64,000 nucleotides of DNA from NCBI GenBank assembly GCA_944392965.1, contig CALXYM010000005.1, positions 85,986-149,985 on the forward strand, in the 5' to 3' direction. The position numbers and the translations under genes were made by a program. Origin of the DNA: an uncultured Spirochaetaceae bacterium (GTDB taxonomy: Bacteria > Spirochaetota > Spirochaetia > Sphaerochaetales > Sphaerochaetaceae). How positions within the stretch are numbered: position 1 is the first letter of the stretch; every line of letters begins with the position of its first letter. The notes beneath the pieces were generated by a model. That model searched no databases. It saw only the letters and a list, made by a program, of their open reading frames with translations, and was not told the DNA's origin. Shown here piece after piece: positions 45,396-54,615 of this stretch.

Positions 45396-46176
45396 ACTGA
45401 ACTACAGGGATCTCCTCGCGGGGGATATTCCACCATGGGTCATGAGGTTCATAAAAGAAACGGGAAAAGGAATAAACGAATTTGAGATGATAAAGGACAA
45501 TGACACAGTCCTCATTTCAGCAAGCGGAGGAAAGGATAGTCTTGCATTATCCCTTGCCCTCTCGATAAGGCGCAAGTGGCTTCCTATAAACTACAAGCTG
45601 AAAGCTTTGATGATAAACTGGATCGAGCATCCGATTGAAGAGGAGTACAAGGAAAAGCTGAGTGAGTATTACAGGGCACTCGATATAGATTTCCTCATGG
45701 TGGATGAGCACCAGTTCCCCTCCTCTTTCAAGGGAGAGTTCAACTGTTATCTCTGTTCAAGAAACAGGCGGAGGATACTCTTTGATTACGCATCAAAGAA
45801 CGATATACATCTCATTGCAATGGGGCATCATCTGGATGATCTTGTGGAAACAAGCCTGATGAATCTCTGCTTCAGGGCACAGAATGACACGATGAAGCCT
45901 GTCCAGGAGTTCTTCAACGGGAAAATCTATGTGATCCGTCCGATGATAAGGGTTCATGAGAATGTCACGCGGAGGCTGAAGGAGATTTATGATATTCCTG
46001 CGGTAAAACCCGTATGTCCATATGACCAGACTAACGTAAGGGCACGGTTGAAACCAATCGTCAGTGAACTTTGTCACATAGACAAACTCACACGGGAACA
46101 TATCTACTCCTCTTACGAGTTCCCCTCCCCCTTAAAAACACGGGAAGAAGGGCAAAAAGAGTACTCTGATGACTGA
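45385..46176 (+). CDS. TtcA-family tRNA 2-thiocytidine biosynthesis-like protein
   Basis: A 263-residue PP-loop ATP pyrophosphatase. SGGKDS (47-52) is the PP loop, Cys121 and Cys124 (NCYLC) are the family CxxC, and GHHLDDLVETSLMN followed by PVCPYDQT matches the Fe-S/thiolation region. TtcA adds sulfur to cytidine 32 of tRNA. The start chosen has GGAG seven bases upstream; an upstream in-frame ATG lies inside the HD gene. TtcA and TtuA paralogues are hard to separate by eye. Confidence 0.85.
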   Translation: MEDKLNYRDLLAGDIPPWVMRFIKETGKGINEFEMIKDNDTVLISASGGKDSLALSLALSIRRKWLPINYKLKALMINWIEHPIEEEYKEKLSEYYRALDIDFLMVDEHQFPSSFKGEFNCYLCSRNRRRILFDYASKNDIHLIAMGHHLDDLVETSLMNLCFRAQNDTMKPVQEFFNGKIYVIRPMIRVHENVTRRLKEIYDIPAVKPVCPYDQTNVRARLKPIVSELCHIDKLTREHIYSSYEFPSPLKTREEGQKEYSDD

Positions 46177-46308
46177 TTTCAGCTCCATAGGAAGGGGAAT
46201 TAAGGCACATCTTCTTATTGCATAATGAGTTGTATTTTTAATCTTTTTTGTAATTATTACAGTGGAATTGTGTTCTAAATATATGATAAACTAATGTAAG
46301 AGGTTTGT

Positions 46309-47214
46309 ATGAAGAGGATATTGACGGCCTTAATCTTATCGCTGGCTATTTCCAGTCTCTTTGCTGTGAATCTGGATGTGACGGTGACAAGCGGCAATTT
46401 TGAATTATACGATGCCTACGGTTACAGAAGTGATCCTAATACGGTATCGGATATGGAAGGGCTCATCGTTCTTACAAACGACGAGGAAGTTACATTCTCC
46501 ACAGCATATGGGGACATCACCCTCTCTGAAGGCTCGATATTCTCCATACTGTCCTTAGATGTGGCAGCACCGACGTTCTATCTCGTCGATGGAAGTGCTC
46601 GTTTCGATTTGAAAGAGGACATCTATATCCAAGTATACACACCGGTTACCCTCACCGCCCTGAGTAAAACAGGTTCCTACCAGATAATCACATCCGAGGA
46701 CGAGGAGGCGATTTACAACTACTCAGGAAGTGAGGCCGTCAGTCTGGATGCACTCAGTGGAAACTCTTACATCATAGAACCGGAAACATATTCAAGTCTT
46801 ACGGCGATGATCCTCAACAAGCCACTGAGAGAGACGGAAGATGTAGATGTGAAGGAAGAGGAAGTTCCAGAAGTAGTGATAAATATTCCTTCGAGGCCGA
46901 CAATAATATCTATTGAGGGAGAGGTCATCACACCTTCTGTACCAGAGATCGAGGTTGGAGATATCACCCTTCCTCCTGTTCCTGAAGCACCTGTTCTGAC
47001 CTATGATTATTCAACTCCAAAGACGGCTGTGCTGACTGTCAAAGATCAGGTTCTCACCGGCGAAGTGATTCCTACAAGACCGCATATATCAGTCGTGAGA
47101 AGTGAGATGGGGGTTCCATCAAGACCGGATATTCTCAGCATCACATATGAATCAAATCTGGTTCCTCCAACTGTAAGAGTATTTGAAGTCGAAAAAAAAA
47201 CGTTAACAGAATAG
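46309..47214 (+). CDS. Secreted FecR-like protein with PSRP-type linker (likely N-terminal half of a longer gene)
   Basis: A 301-residue product with a signal peptide (MKRILTALILSLAISSLFA). Residues 25-160 resemble a FecR-like beta domain (VTFSTAYGDITLSEGSIFSI, SARFDLKEDIYIQVYTP). Residues 185-295 are a Pro-rich linker with repeated PSRP-type motifs: IPSRPTIIS, VPEAPVLTY, IPTRPHISV, VPSRPDILS. The frame closes at 47214, but the open frame for a large beta-barrel begins just before it, joined across an A9 tract (47192-47200). The simplest reading is a single gene, with this half being the periplasmic N-terminus. SD AAGAGG precedes the start. Confidence 0.75.
   Translation: MKRILTALILSLAISSLFAVNLDVTVTSGNFELYDAYGYRSDPNTVSDMEGLIVLTNDEEVTFSTAYGDITLSEGSIFSILSLDVAAPTFYLVDGSARFDLKEDIYIQVYTPVTLTALSKTGSYQIITSEDEEAIYNYSGSEAVSLDALSGNSYIIEPETYSSLTAMILNKPLRETEDVDVKEEEVPEVVINIPSRPTIISIEGEVITPSVPEIEVGDITLPPVPEAPVLTYDYSTPKTAVLTVKDQVLTGEVIPTRPHISVVRSEMGVPSRPDILSITYESNLVPPTVRVFEVEKKTLTE
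47191..47200 (+). other. A9 homopolymer at a frame junction (slippery or phase-variable tract)
   Basis: Nine As follow a G, reading GAA AAA AAA ACG in the upstream frame. A one-base backward slip on A-AAA-AAA gives AAC GTT AAC AGA ATA and continues into the beta-barrel frame, which is open from 47187. The tract could be a mutation, a programmed -1 site, a phase-variation switch, or a read-length error. Confidence 0.7.
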
Positions 47215-47312
47215 ACCTGCTCTTCAAGCTAAGAGCATACGCTGACAGTACAGACGGTGAAAACAGTCTGAACAGTTCCATAATCCCGACATTCAATGTC
47301 GGGAATTTTCAC

Positions 47313-49595
47313 TTGGCATTCAACATCAACATCTCAGAAATTGCCACGTTCAATGCAAACGAAGATCCTATCCTTCCTTTCATAACCTCTTTCATAGACT
47401 CTATCAATTACCATGGATCCATGGTTGATTTCGACCTCGATAGGATTACTCCCTTAGCAGGAGACAGGGCAGGACTATTTGAAGGCGTCGTACATCAGTG
47501 GGACGGGCTTGAGGAGAAGCTGAGTCTGAATTTCACACTGGATACCGCATACTTCGATTTCAGAAGCTATGCGGATGATCTCTCCTTTTCAAATGATGCA
47601 GATGATGCAGTGATCTTCAGCGGCAATGTCCTGTCATTCAGTCTCTCTAGGGCATGGCCGGTGGAGATTGCATTCGAACTGTTCTCGGCAATCCGTTATA
47701 ACAGTCTGAACACATCAACCTTCTTTCCCATCCTCTTCATAGATGCTCCCCTTCTGAATACAGAGCGTCTTTCTTTTGGACTGAGATTCGGAACGCTAAA
47801 CATGATGGAGGAATTCACATGGAAAGAGTTTATTGGATCGGAAAGATCCTATTTTTTCTCCATCCCTTTCTCCATCGATGATGATGAGATGAGTATCGGC
47901 ATGTATTTCCAGAAAGATGGAGTGTATTACAACCTCTTCAATGAGAATTACATACAGAACCATGATATGGACAGCATCGCAGTGTTCTTCGACGCTGATC
48001 TTAACTTTGATTATTTTAATCTGAACATAAACACCTTCCTGAACTTCGACAATGAGAGACTAAGTTTTCTGGAGGAAAATTCCTATTTCGATTTCGCACT
48101 CTCTTTCAGAGTAGGAAACATCGATTTCCTCATGGGGGCGAGAAAACAGAACCTCTTTGCGTCAGATGACTTCTTTGAGACATCTGATTTCTACCTTGGG
48201 CTGGGAGCACAGACGGGAAGTATAATCACACAGTTTCAAATCAGATACCGCAACGGACATCCAGAAATCGGATTCTCATCATCACTGGCATTCATCGATA
48301 TAGACAACAATGTGTATGAGACCAGAGGAGGAGATGACCTTTTTAATCTGCAGTTTGATCTTGGAATAGAGAACTATTTCACCGAAGGGCTCTTTTTCCA
48401 CATAGCTCCGATATTAACATTCTCGGATAAGATCACATTCGCATTGAGAATACCGCTATATCTGGAATTGACGGATGGAAAGGCTCAGCTGACATCCTTG
48501 AAAGCCGATCCATGGTTTGACATGTGGCAGAATAATTCCACAGTCAATGACATCTATGATTCGCTGACTGACATGTTCGCCCTAATCGAGAGGATTCAGA
48601 TCGGCGAGAATGATACCTCACTCTTCTATATCGATGCAAGCCGGGAAGAGACGAGGAATGACGTATTTTTTGAGAACTATGCCTCTTTCGATGCACTCAG
48701 TCTAAATACGGGATTCAATTTTCATAACCTCGATTTCGGACTCTATATCGATGATCTTGAGACTCCCCGCCTGATCGACCCATACTTCTCATTCTACCCT
48801 ATTGACTATACGAACTTCTCATTCAGCATCAGTGTTCCGACTGAGCTGCTGCTGGAGAACAGCAGGACATTCAAGATACGCTCTTTCCTGGGTTTCACAT
48901 ATACCCAGCCGTTCCTGGAGGAAAAACTGCAGTTCAGTTTCTTCCTGTATGGGGAAAGCTATGCGGAATATGAGGACGGCACTCCTGTGAGAACGGAGGT
49001 GATCTATGATTTTGAGAACATGGAGCTCTACGGCTATCTTCTGGGAGGAGAGATCAGATGGAAGGAGAATACATACTCGCTCGCACTTAACGGAGGGATA
49101 CACTCTGGAAGTATCTATCCAAACTATTTCAATGCATTCTCTTCCCTCAATCCCGATATAGACAGGACGGGATATGATATAGAAGGCATGAGCTACTATC
49201 TAATAGCAGAAGCCTCTCTCAGCTTCGAGAATGTCGACTTCCTCTTCAAATACAGTATGCCAAACATCGTCTCCCTTATCGAGGACAGGGAGAAATATGA
49301 GGGGGACATGCTTACATTGGATCTGGAGTTTACACTCTTTAATGGGGTGGGAATGCATGTAAGGCTTTCCAAGCTGAACTTCATATCGAGCCTTGAACAG
49401 ATAAACGACTTCGATGCCTACTTCAACAGTGAGGATACGATATACTCCGCTTCCATCACAAAGGATTTTGATGACATGTCTCTTGAAGTCGAACTTGGCA
49501 CTGTGGCAATCTATGAGGAGAGCAGGTATATGAACTCTTATAAACTGAAAGACGTGTCCCCACGCCTTAAGATAAATGCGAGGATAGGATTCTGA
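47313..49595 (+). CDS. Large outer-membrane beta-barrel protein (likely C-terminal half of the preceding gene)
   Basis: From the first internal start (TTG at 47313) this is 760 residues, but the frame is open from 47187 and the 5' part NRIDLLFKLRAYADST already reads as a barrel strand, so translation probably enters from the upstream frame. There is no signal peptide and no SD at 47313. The sequence is a long run of amphipathic strands rich in Asp, Phe and Tyr (for example FSFFLYGESYAEYEDG) ending in RIGF, with the C-terminal aromatic residue expected for BAM assembly. Function is unknown. It overlaps mutL by 1 bp. Confidence 0.7.
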   Translation: MAFNINISEIATFNANEDPILPFITSFIDSINYHGSMVDFDLDRITPLAGDRAGLFEGVVHQWDGLEEKLSLNFTLDTAYFDFRSYADDLSFSNDADDAVIFSGNVLSFSLSRAWPVEIAFELFSAIRYNSLNTSTFFPILFIDAPLLNTERLSFGLRFGTLNMMEEFTWKEFIGSERSYFFSIPFSIDDDEMSIGMYFQKDGVYYNLFNENYIQNHDMDSIAVFFDADLNFDYFNLNINTFLNFDNERLSFLEENSYFDFALSFRVGNIDFLMGARKQNLFASDDFFETSDFYLGLGAQTGSIITQFQIRYRNGHPEIGFSSSLAFIDIDNNVYETRGGDDLFNLQFDLGIENYFTEGLFFHIAPILTFSDKITFALRIPLYLELTDGKAQLTSLKADPWFDMWQNNSTVNDIYDSLTDMFALIERIQIGENDTSLFYIDASREETRNDVFFENYASFDALSLNTGFNFHNLDFGLYIDDLETPRLIDPYFSFYPIDYTNFSFSISVPTELLLENSRTFKIRSFLGFTYTQPFLEEKLQFSFFLYGESYAEYEDGTPVRTEVIYDFENMELYGYLLGGEIRWKENTYSLALNGGIHSGSIYPNYFNAFSSLNPDIDRTGYDIEGMSYYLIAEASLSFENVDFLFKYSMPNIVSLIEDREKYEGDMLTLDLEFTLFNGVGMHVRLSKLNFISSLEQINDFDAYFNSEDTIYSASITKDFDDMSLEVELGTVAIYEESRYMNSYKLKDVSPRLKINARIGF

Positions 49596-51415
49596 TGAGA
49601 AATATAAATCAGCTGTCAGCAAAGATCTCCGCACGGATCGCAGCCGGCGAGGTCATAGAGAGACCGGAAAGCATACTGAGGGAACTCCTGGATAACGCCC
49701 TCGACGCGGGAGCTAATGAGATAATAATAGAGATAGAGAACGGCGGAATAGACAGTGTGAAAGTCACTGATAACGGCAGGGGAATAGAAAAGGAGGATCT
49801 GGAAATCATCGCAACCCGTCACGCAACAAGCAAGATAAAAGATGAAAACGATCTTTATAACATAAAAACGCTTGGTTTCCGAGGAGAGGCCCTCTACTCC
49901 ATCGCATCCGTGACAAGGCTGACGATCACGTCTTTCGACAGGGAAAAAGGAGAGGGGAACAGGATCATCATTGACAATGGAGAAAGAGGAAAGGTTGAAA
50001 AGGCCGCTATAAACCTGGGAACGATAATACAGGCGGAGAACCTTTTCATGGACATTCCTGCACGCCGTAACTTTTTAAAACGTCCAAGCACGGAAGCCCA
50101 GAGCTGCAAGAATCTTGTAATAGCCAGAAGCCTCGCAAATCCCTCCGTCACATTCAAATTCTACTGCGATGGTGCCCTGAAACTGAATTTCGACAAGGCG
50201 GAGAATTTAAAGGACCGTGTCATGATGTTCTACCGTCCAATGGGGATAGCCGATGCGGATGTGATGCATTTAAGGGGAAATGACGAGGAATATTCCATCG
50301 ACATAATAGCCACAACAAGTGCCAAGTTCCGCAGTGACAGGAAAGAGATAAGAATCTATGTCAATGGACGCCCGGTAGAGGAATTCAGCCTTGTACAGGC
50401 TGTCACATTCGGTTATGGGGAGATGCTCCCCGGAGGCTCGTTTCCTTATGCTGCAGTATTTATAAACGACAATCCAGAACTAGTGGACTTCAATATACAT
50501 CCAGCAAAGAAGGAAGTTAAGCTGAGGAATATCAAGGATATTCACCATGCGATAGTCCTCCTGCTAAAAAACGGGATAGAAAGAAAGATCCCCGAGATAA
50601 GAAAAGAGGAGGAAACGCCCTTCCTCTTTGACCAGAAACCGTTCATCTCAAGCGAAAAAAAGAGGGATTACACATGGCCAGCACATCAAGAAGAGGAAAC
50701 AAGAAAGGAATATACCCTTGCAAAACGTGTGACAGAGCATCCTTCAAACTATAACACAGAATCCAGACCAAGGGATAATTCCTGGATTGAGAAGGCTAAA
50801 GAGATAAAAAGAGCCAGGGAGGAGAGAGAGAAAGCGGACGATAGCGTGATAAGAACAGAAGAAGCAGAGGATAACGGTATTGATTTTCGTTATGTGGGAC
50901 AGGCGTTCAATCTCTTTCTCATCGCAGAGGTCAATGATGAACTCTATTTCGTGGACCAGCATGCAGCCCATGAGAGGATAATCTACGACGAGCTTCTCAG
51001 CAAGAAAAGCGTACAACCACTACTGGTTCCAATTGAGATAGATGCGGAAGAGGATGTGGTCAAATTCCTGGATGAGAATGCATACATCTATGAAAGGCTG
51101 GGAATCGTTCTGGAAAAAAAGGACGGAAAGTGGTTCATCACAGCCCTTCCCGCCGTTGCCAGAGAGATAGAGGAGGAAGTTGCCTCGTTCATCGCCCTTA
51201 ATACAGGAGATGAGAAGGAGCTGGAGAGTAACGTCTTTGCGATCATGGCATGTAAGGCTGCTGTGAAAGCAGGAGACCATCTTGACCGTTACAGTGCAGA
51301 GGCAATACTGGAAAAAGTATTTAAAATGGAAGAGCCCGCATGCCCCCATGGCAGGACATTCGTAATAAGGCTCAAGGAGAAAGAACTCCGAGAAATGGTA
51401 GGAAGGACGAAATAG
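49595..51415 (+). CDS. mutL: DNA mismatch repair protein MutL
   Basis: A 606-residue GHKL ATPase with motifs LRELLDNALDAGA (28-40), DNGRGI (about 59-64) and GFRGEALYSIAS (about 94-105). The C-terminal part has DQHAAHE (about 451-457), ACKAAVKAGDH and CPHGR, the set of motifs of endonuclease-active MutL. It acts with MutS in mismatch repair. The start ATG overlaps the stop of the barrel gene (TGATG). Confidence 0.95.
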   Translation: MRNINQLSAKISARIAAGEVIERPESILRELLDNALDAGANEIIIEIENGGIDSVKVTDNGRGIEKEDLEIIATRHATSKIKDENDLYNIKTLGFRGEALYSIASVTRLTITSFDREKGEGNRIIIDNGERGKVEKAAINLGTIIQAENLFMDIPARRNFLKRPSTEAQSCKNLVIARSLANPSVTFKFYCDGALKLNFDKAENLKDRVMMFYRPMGIADADVMHLRGNDEEYSIDIIATTSAKFRSDRKEIRIYVNGRPVEEFSLVQAVTFGYGEMLPGGSFPYAAVFINDNPELVDFNIHPAKKEVKLRNIKDIHHAIVLLLKNGIERKIPEIRKEEETPFLFDQKPFISSEKKRDYTWPAHQEEETRKEYTLAKRVTEHPSNYNTESRPRDNSWIEKAKEIKRAREEREKADDSVIRTEEAEDNGIDFRYVGQAFNLFLIAEVNDELYFVDQHAAHERIIYDELLSKKSVQPLLVPIEIDAEEDVVKFLDENAYIYERLGIVLEKKDGKWFITALPAVAREIEEEVASFIALNTGDEKELESNVFAIMACKAAVKAGDHLDRYSAEAILEKVFKMEEPACPHGRTFVIRLKEKELREMVGRTK

Positions 51416-51919
51416 CTAGAGAATTATCTCATAGGTATTGAAATACTCATCGGTGTAGATCAGCAGATCCCCCTCTTCTGCCGTGCTTCCAAGAGCAACA
51501 TCTCTTCCTCCAATTGTCGCATGTCCTCTCATTTCTCCAGAGATGACACCATCTGAAAGACTTACATGAAAATCTTCCCTGAGAAAGAGTACGCTGCCGC
51601 TCCTCTCAACGCCCCCGGAACTGTAGATGGAAAAGGAATATTCTCCTGAAGGAAAGGATGAGCCCTCTGTTATCTCAAGACTCAATCCATAGAGTCCACC
51701 TTCCCTGACTTCCAGAGCCCCCTCCCATCTCAGCAAGCCCTCAGGAGAGAAGATGGAAAGTAAATAGTCATCCTCCTCTCTATTCAGGCTGATGGAGAAA
51801 TCGAGAGTCTCAGCATCATCCACCTTATTTAAGATGAGACGTGCTGACGAAAACTCAAAACCGCTCTTCTCACAGGAAAAGAGCAGTAAAGCCAGAAAAA
51901 ATAAAAGCAGTTTCCTCAT
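51416..51919 (-). CDS. Lipoprotein, unknown function
   Basis: A 167-residue lipoprotein (MRKLLLFFLALLLFSC; Cys16) with a beta-rich mature part (LDFSISLNREEDDYLLSIF, GEYSFSIYSSGGVERSGSV). No family is recognised. It overlaps the upstream acyltransferase gene by 4 bp, so it is co-translated as the last gene of the unit, and is convergent with mutL, whose stop abuts its own. Confidence 0.65.
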   Translation of the reverse strand: MRKLLLFFLALLLFSCEKSGFEFSSARLILNKVDDAETLDFSISLNREEDDYLLSIFSPEGLLRWEGALEVREGGLYGLSLEITEGSSFPSGEYSFSIYSSGGVERSGSVLFLREDFHVSLSDGVISGEMRGHATIGGRDVALGSTAEEGDLLIYTDEYFNTYEIIL

Positions 51920-53046
51920 GACTCCTTTTCTTTAAGAGCCTCCCGAACGGGATTTGCATAGCTGTTGAGAACAAAATTCCTAACATCCTCATGAAGATGG
52001 CTGAACCGGGAGAGAAACCTGTCTTTATCCATATCCTTGTATTCCGATTCAAACCGATTTCCACCTTCCAGAAGATCATATGCGAAATAATTGGTATCCC
52101 AGAGCTTGTAATTAAGGTGTATCTGTCTGTCTATCTCCCTTGCGACATCCTCCGGCCTCTCATAGTCCCCTACCACAGGGGTACCAAATGCGACATGAAC
52201 ACGGCCCTTATATTCACGGATACCCTTCATCATTGAAATCGTATCCTCATACTTTCTCTTGTTATACTGTCCTTCCCTTATTGTCCTAACCTCTTCCCTA
52301 CTCATGTTGATGTCATTCGGATTATACTGATAGGAGATACATGTCGGGACTATCCTGACCTTGTTGATAAGATCGCGGAAACTTATCCCATCACTCTTTT
52401 TTGAGAGATAAAGCATCTTTATTATCGCAGGATGGGTATCATCTATGCCATCTTTACTGCGTCCACTCTTCTGAGCAACCCAGATCGAGTAGTTATCTTC
52501 GATAATAGTATCAACAAAATACTCACTGAGCCTTATCGTCTCAAGATACTTCTCCCTCATCGGAAGATCCCTTTTAACGATGATTCCTCCGTTAAGGCGC
52601 AGAAGATCACCTACAAATGGATTTGCAATGAGGTTGTCACCGAATGCAAGCTGCCCCATCGGCTTGTTATTAAGAAAGAGCGCATAGAAGGAAAGGATAC
52701 AATCAAGTACGATATCCCTGTGTGTTGACACATAAAGATATGCCTTATCGCTTTCGAGGTTTTCCGTTCCGCTGGTAGTAAAACCATCGGTGGTATTCCT
52801 CAGCACAGCAGGAGCAAATATCCCCATCGTCAGAACTTTCTGGAAATCGGTATAGCTATGAACCTTGTCCTTCACGCTGTCAATGTAGGAAAGAAGTATC
52901 TGCTTTCCATCCTCTCCCTCGGGAACGAAAGAGTTGGCAAAGCTCGCTATCTTGTCACTCTGGTCAATAAATCTCTTAAATGCCGCTTCGAACTCATCTC
53001 CGAAAAACGGCGTGATATCATGATATTTAGTCTCTCTATCTTTCAT
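51916..53046 (-). CDS. PlsC-like glycerophosphate acyltransferase-family protein
   Basis: A 376-residue protein with a lysophosphatidate acyltransferase-like core. STHRDIVLD (about residues 110-118) resembles the HRDIVLD acyltransferase block of Bacteroidetes-type 1-acyl-glycerol-3-phosphate acyltransferases. Later blocks include NGGIIVKRDL (about 154-163) and IWVAQKSGRSKDGID (about 188-202). It would transfer acyl groups to membrane lipids; the exact substrate is unknown. It overlaps genes on both sides by 4 bp. Confidence 0.8.
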   Translation of the reverse strand: MKDRETKYHDITPFFGDEFEAAFKRFIDQSDKIASFANSFVPEGEDGKQILLSYIDSVKDKVHSYTDFQKVLTMGIFAPAVLRNTTDGFTTSGTENLESDKAYLYVSTHRDIVLDCILSFYALFLNNKPMGQLAFGDNLIANPFVGDLLRLNGGIIVKRDLPMREKYLETIRLSEYFVDTIIEDNYSIWVAQKSGRSKDGIDDTHPAIIKMLYLSKKSDGISFRDLINKVRIVPTCISYQYNPNDINMSREEVRTIREGQYNKRKYEDTISMMKGIREYKGRVHVAFGTPVVGDYERPEDVAREIDRQIHLNYKLWDTNYFAYDLLEGGNRFESEYKDMDKDRFLSRFSHLHEDVRNFVLNSYANPVREALKEKES

Positions 53047-54032
53047 TTACCCGATCCTATCGTCTTAAGAAACTGAACACGCTCCCACGCGTCTCCCCTC
53101 TCATAATTCTCTTCAGCAAGAAGTCCGATGAAATCGGATGTCGCTAAATACCCCTTCTCTTCCATGAAAGAAGCTATCTCTCCATTCATCTTCGAAATGA
53201 CAGAAAAACCGTTCTTCATGACGACAGAACATACCTCGACAGCCTTTGCACCTGCTAAAAGCATCTTGATGGCCGTCCCTGCACTGTGGATACCCGTATT
53301 GGCAGCAATATCCGCCCTCCTAAGTTCCGCACTCATCAGAGCAGTCCATCTCAGACTCATACCATACTCACTTTCACTACTGACTGGAGCTGAACTTCTC
53401 ACCTCAAGCGTCTTTAAATCAATATCTGGACGGAAAGGCCTGTTAAACAGTACAAGACCATCCAATCCAGTCTCATCAAGTCTCTTTATAACGTTTGAAA
53501 GGGATGAATAGAAGGATCCAATTTTCAAAGCCAACTTACCTTCTATCCTGCTACGGGCAGTTTTTGCGAAATCAAACAGCTCCTTATCAACCTTCTCTCC
53601 GCTCACACCAGCATTACTTGCAATCGGAAAGTAATTAAGCTCTATAGCATCCGCACCATATGAGAGAAACCTCTGGCTGTACTCAAGCCACGTATTGACG
53701 CTCTTACAGTTAACCGATGCAATCACTGGGATTCCAAGGCTCTTCTTCGCACCATCAAGCAGCGTGAGATACCTGTCGACATAATAGTCCCTGCTCATCG
53801 CCTCAAAATACTCCTGATTATCTGAATGCATCAGGTAATCACCGCTGGCAGAAGCATCCCTTCCCGCATCCTTCTCTATCTGCTCTTCAAATATCGATTT
53901 TAATACAACAGCACCGCAACCGGCATCCTCTGCCTTCTTTAAATCATCAAGACTGCTCGTAAGAGGTCCAGATGCCATTATAAGGGGACTGGACAGATCA
54001 AGTCCCATATATTTCGTACTGATATCAGGCAT
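53043..54032 (-). CDS. Dihydroorotate dehydrogenase-like protein
   Basis: A 329-residue FMN TIM-barrel protein of the DHODH superfamily. It opens PDISTKYMGLDLSSPLIMASGP, split around residue 20, and has the VIASVNCKS and IELNYF barrel strands and a late TGIHSAGTAIKMLLAGA phosphate-binding segment. Family members include true dihydroorotate dehydrogenases and dihydropyrimidine-dehydrogenase-like proteins; no Fe-S subunit gene is adjacent, so pyrimidine synthesis is uncertain. SD AAGGAG favours the ATG at 54032; 54038 is too close. It heads the operon with the acyltransferase and lipoprotein. Confidence 0.8.
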   Translation of the reverse strand: MPDISTKYMGLDLSSPLIMASGPLTSSLDDLKKAEDAGCGAVVLKSIFEEQIEKDAGRDASASGDYLMHSDNQEYFEAMSRDYYVDRYLTLLDGAKKSLGIPVIASVNCKSVNTWLEYSQRFLSYGADAIELNYFPIASNAGVSGEKVDKELFDFAKTARSRIEGKLALKIGSFYSSLSNVIKRLDETGLDGLVLFNRPFRPDIDLKTLEVRSSAPVSSESEYGMSLRWTALMSAELRRADIAANTGIHSAGTAIKMLLAGAKAVEVCSVVMKNGFSVISKMNGEIASFMEEKGYLATSDFIGLLAEENYERGDAWERVQFLKTIGSGK

Positions 54033-54097
54033 CACCATTTCTCCTTATCCATCAGATTATATCATGAGAAAAAGGTTTTTTTTAGATGGTAATGCAA

Positions 54098-54550
54098 TTA
54101 TATTATGTAAGGAACCAGAAGATTATGAGATCTGTAGACTATAAAGGTCTCAACTTCCTGTACATCATCCACCTTCGCAAGCTCGTATTTGAAGAAATCG
54201 AGAAGGGAGAGGTTCTCCTCCTCACAGATCTCAATCTGGACGATAAGGTCATAGCGTCCTGTAACGACGGATGCACTTATAACACCACGGAGAGCGGCGA
54301 ACTCTTCAGCTTTTCTTCCAAGATCGAGAGTCTTCATCTTAACCCCCATCATTATTATCTGAAGCCCGGGGATGAGCGTTGGATCAACAAGTCCCGTGAT
54401 TCTCAGAATCCCGTCATCGATCATCTTATTTACCCTGCTTCTTACGGTATTCTCCGTGACCATGAGCTCATCAGCTATCGCGGAAAAAGGTTTTCTTCCA
54501 TCAAGAAGCTGCCGTATTATCTGTTTGTTTGTATCGTCTATCTTCTTCAT
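54098..54550 (-). CDS. Lrp/AsnC-family transcriptional regulator
   Basis: A 150-residue regulator with an N-terminal HTH (about residues 3-50: IDDTNKQIIRQLLDG, then VTENTVRSRVNKMIDDGIL) and a C-terminal RAM domain (about 65-145) that binds amino acids. It lies downstream of serC on the same strand and may control the serine genes, but that is inference. No clear SD is seen before the start. Confidence 0.9.
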   Translation of the reverse strand: MKKIDDTNKQIIRQLLDGRKPFSAIADELMVTENTVRSRVNKMIDDGILRITGLVDPTLIPGLQIIMMGVKMKTLDLGRKAEEFAALRGVISASVVTGRYDLIVQIEICEEENLSLLDFFKYELAKVDDVQEVETFIVYRSHNLLVPYII

Positions 54551-54559
54551 ATAATAGAG

Positions 54560-54581
54560 TTGGCAAGCTCATGCTTGCCAA
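54560..54581 (-). terminator. Hairpin between serC and the Lrp gene
   Basis: TTGGCAAGC (54560-54568) pairs perfectly with GCTTGCCAA (54573-54581) around a 4-base loop. On the minus strand it is followed by only scattered Ts, so termination may be partial. Confidence 0.5.
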
Positions 54582-54615
54582 AACCTCCAATACAAAATAT
54601 AAAAACTCAACGAGC

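Noticed and set aside
47313..47315. TTG as the true start of the large barrel gene
   Set aside because: There is no SD or signal peptide and the frame is open well upstream with barrel-like sequence; entry from the upstream frame is more likely.
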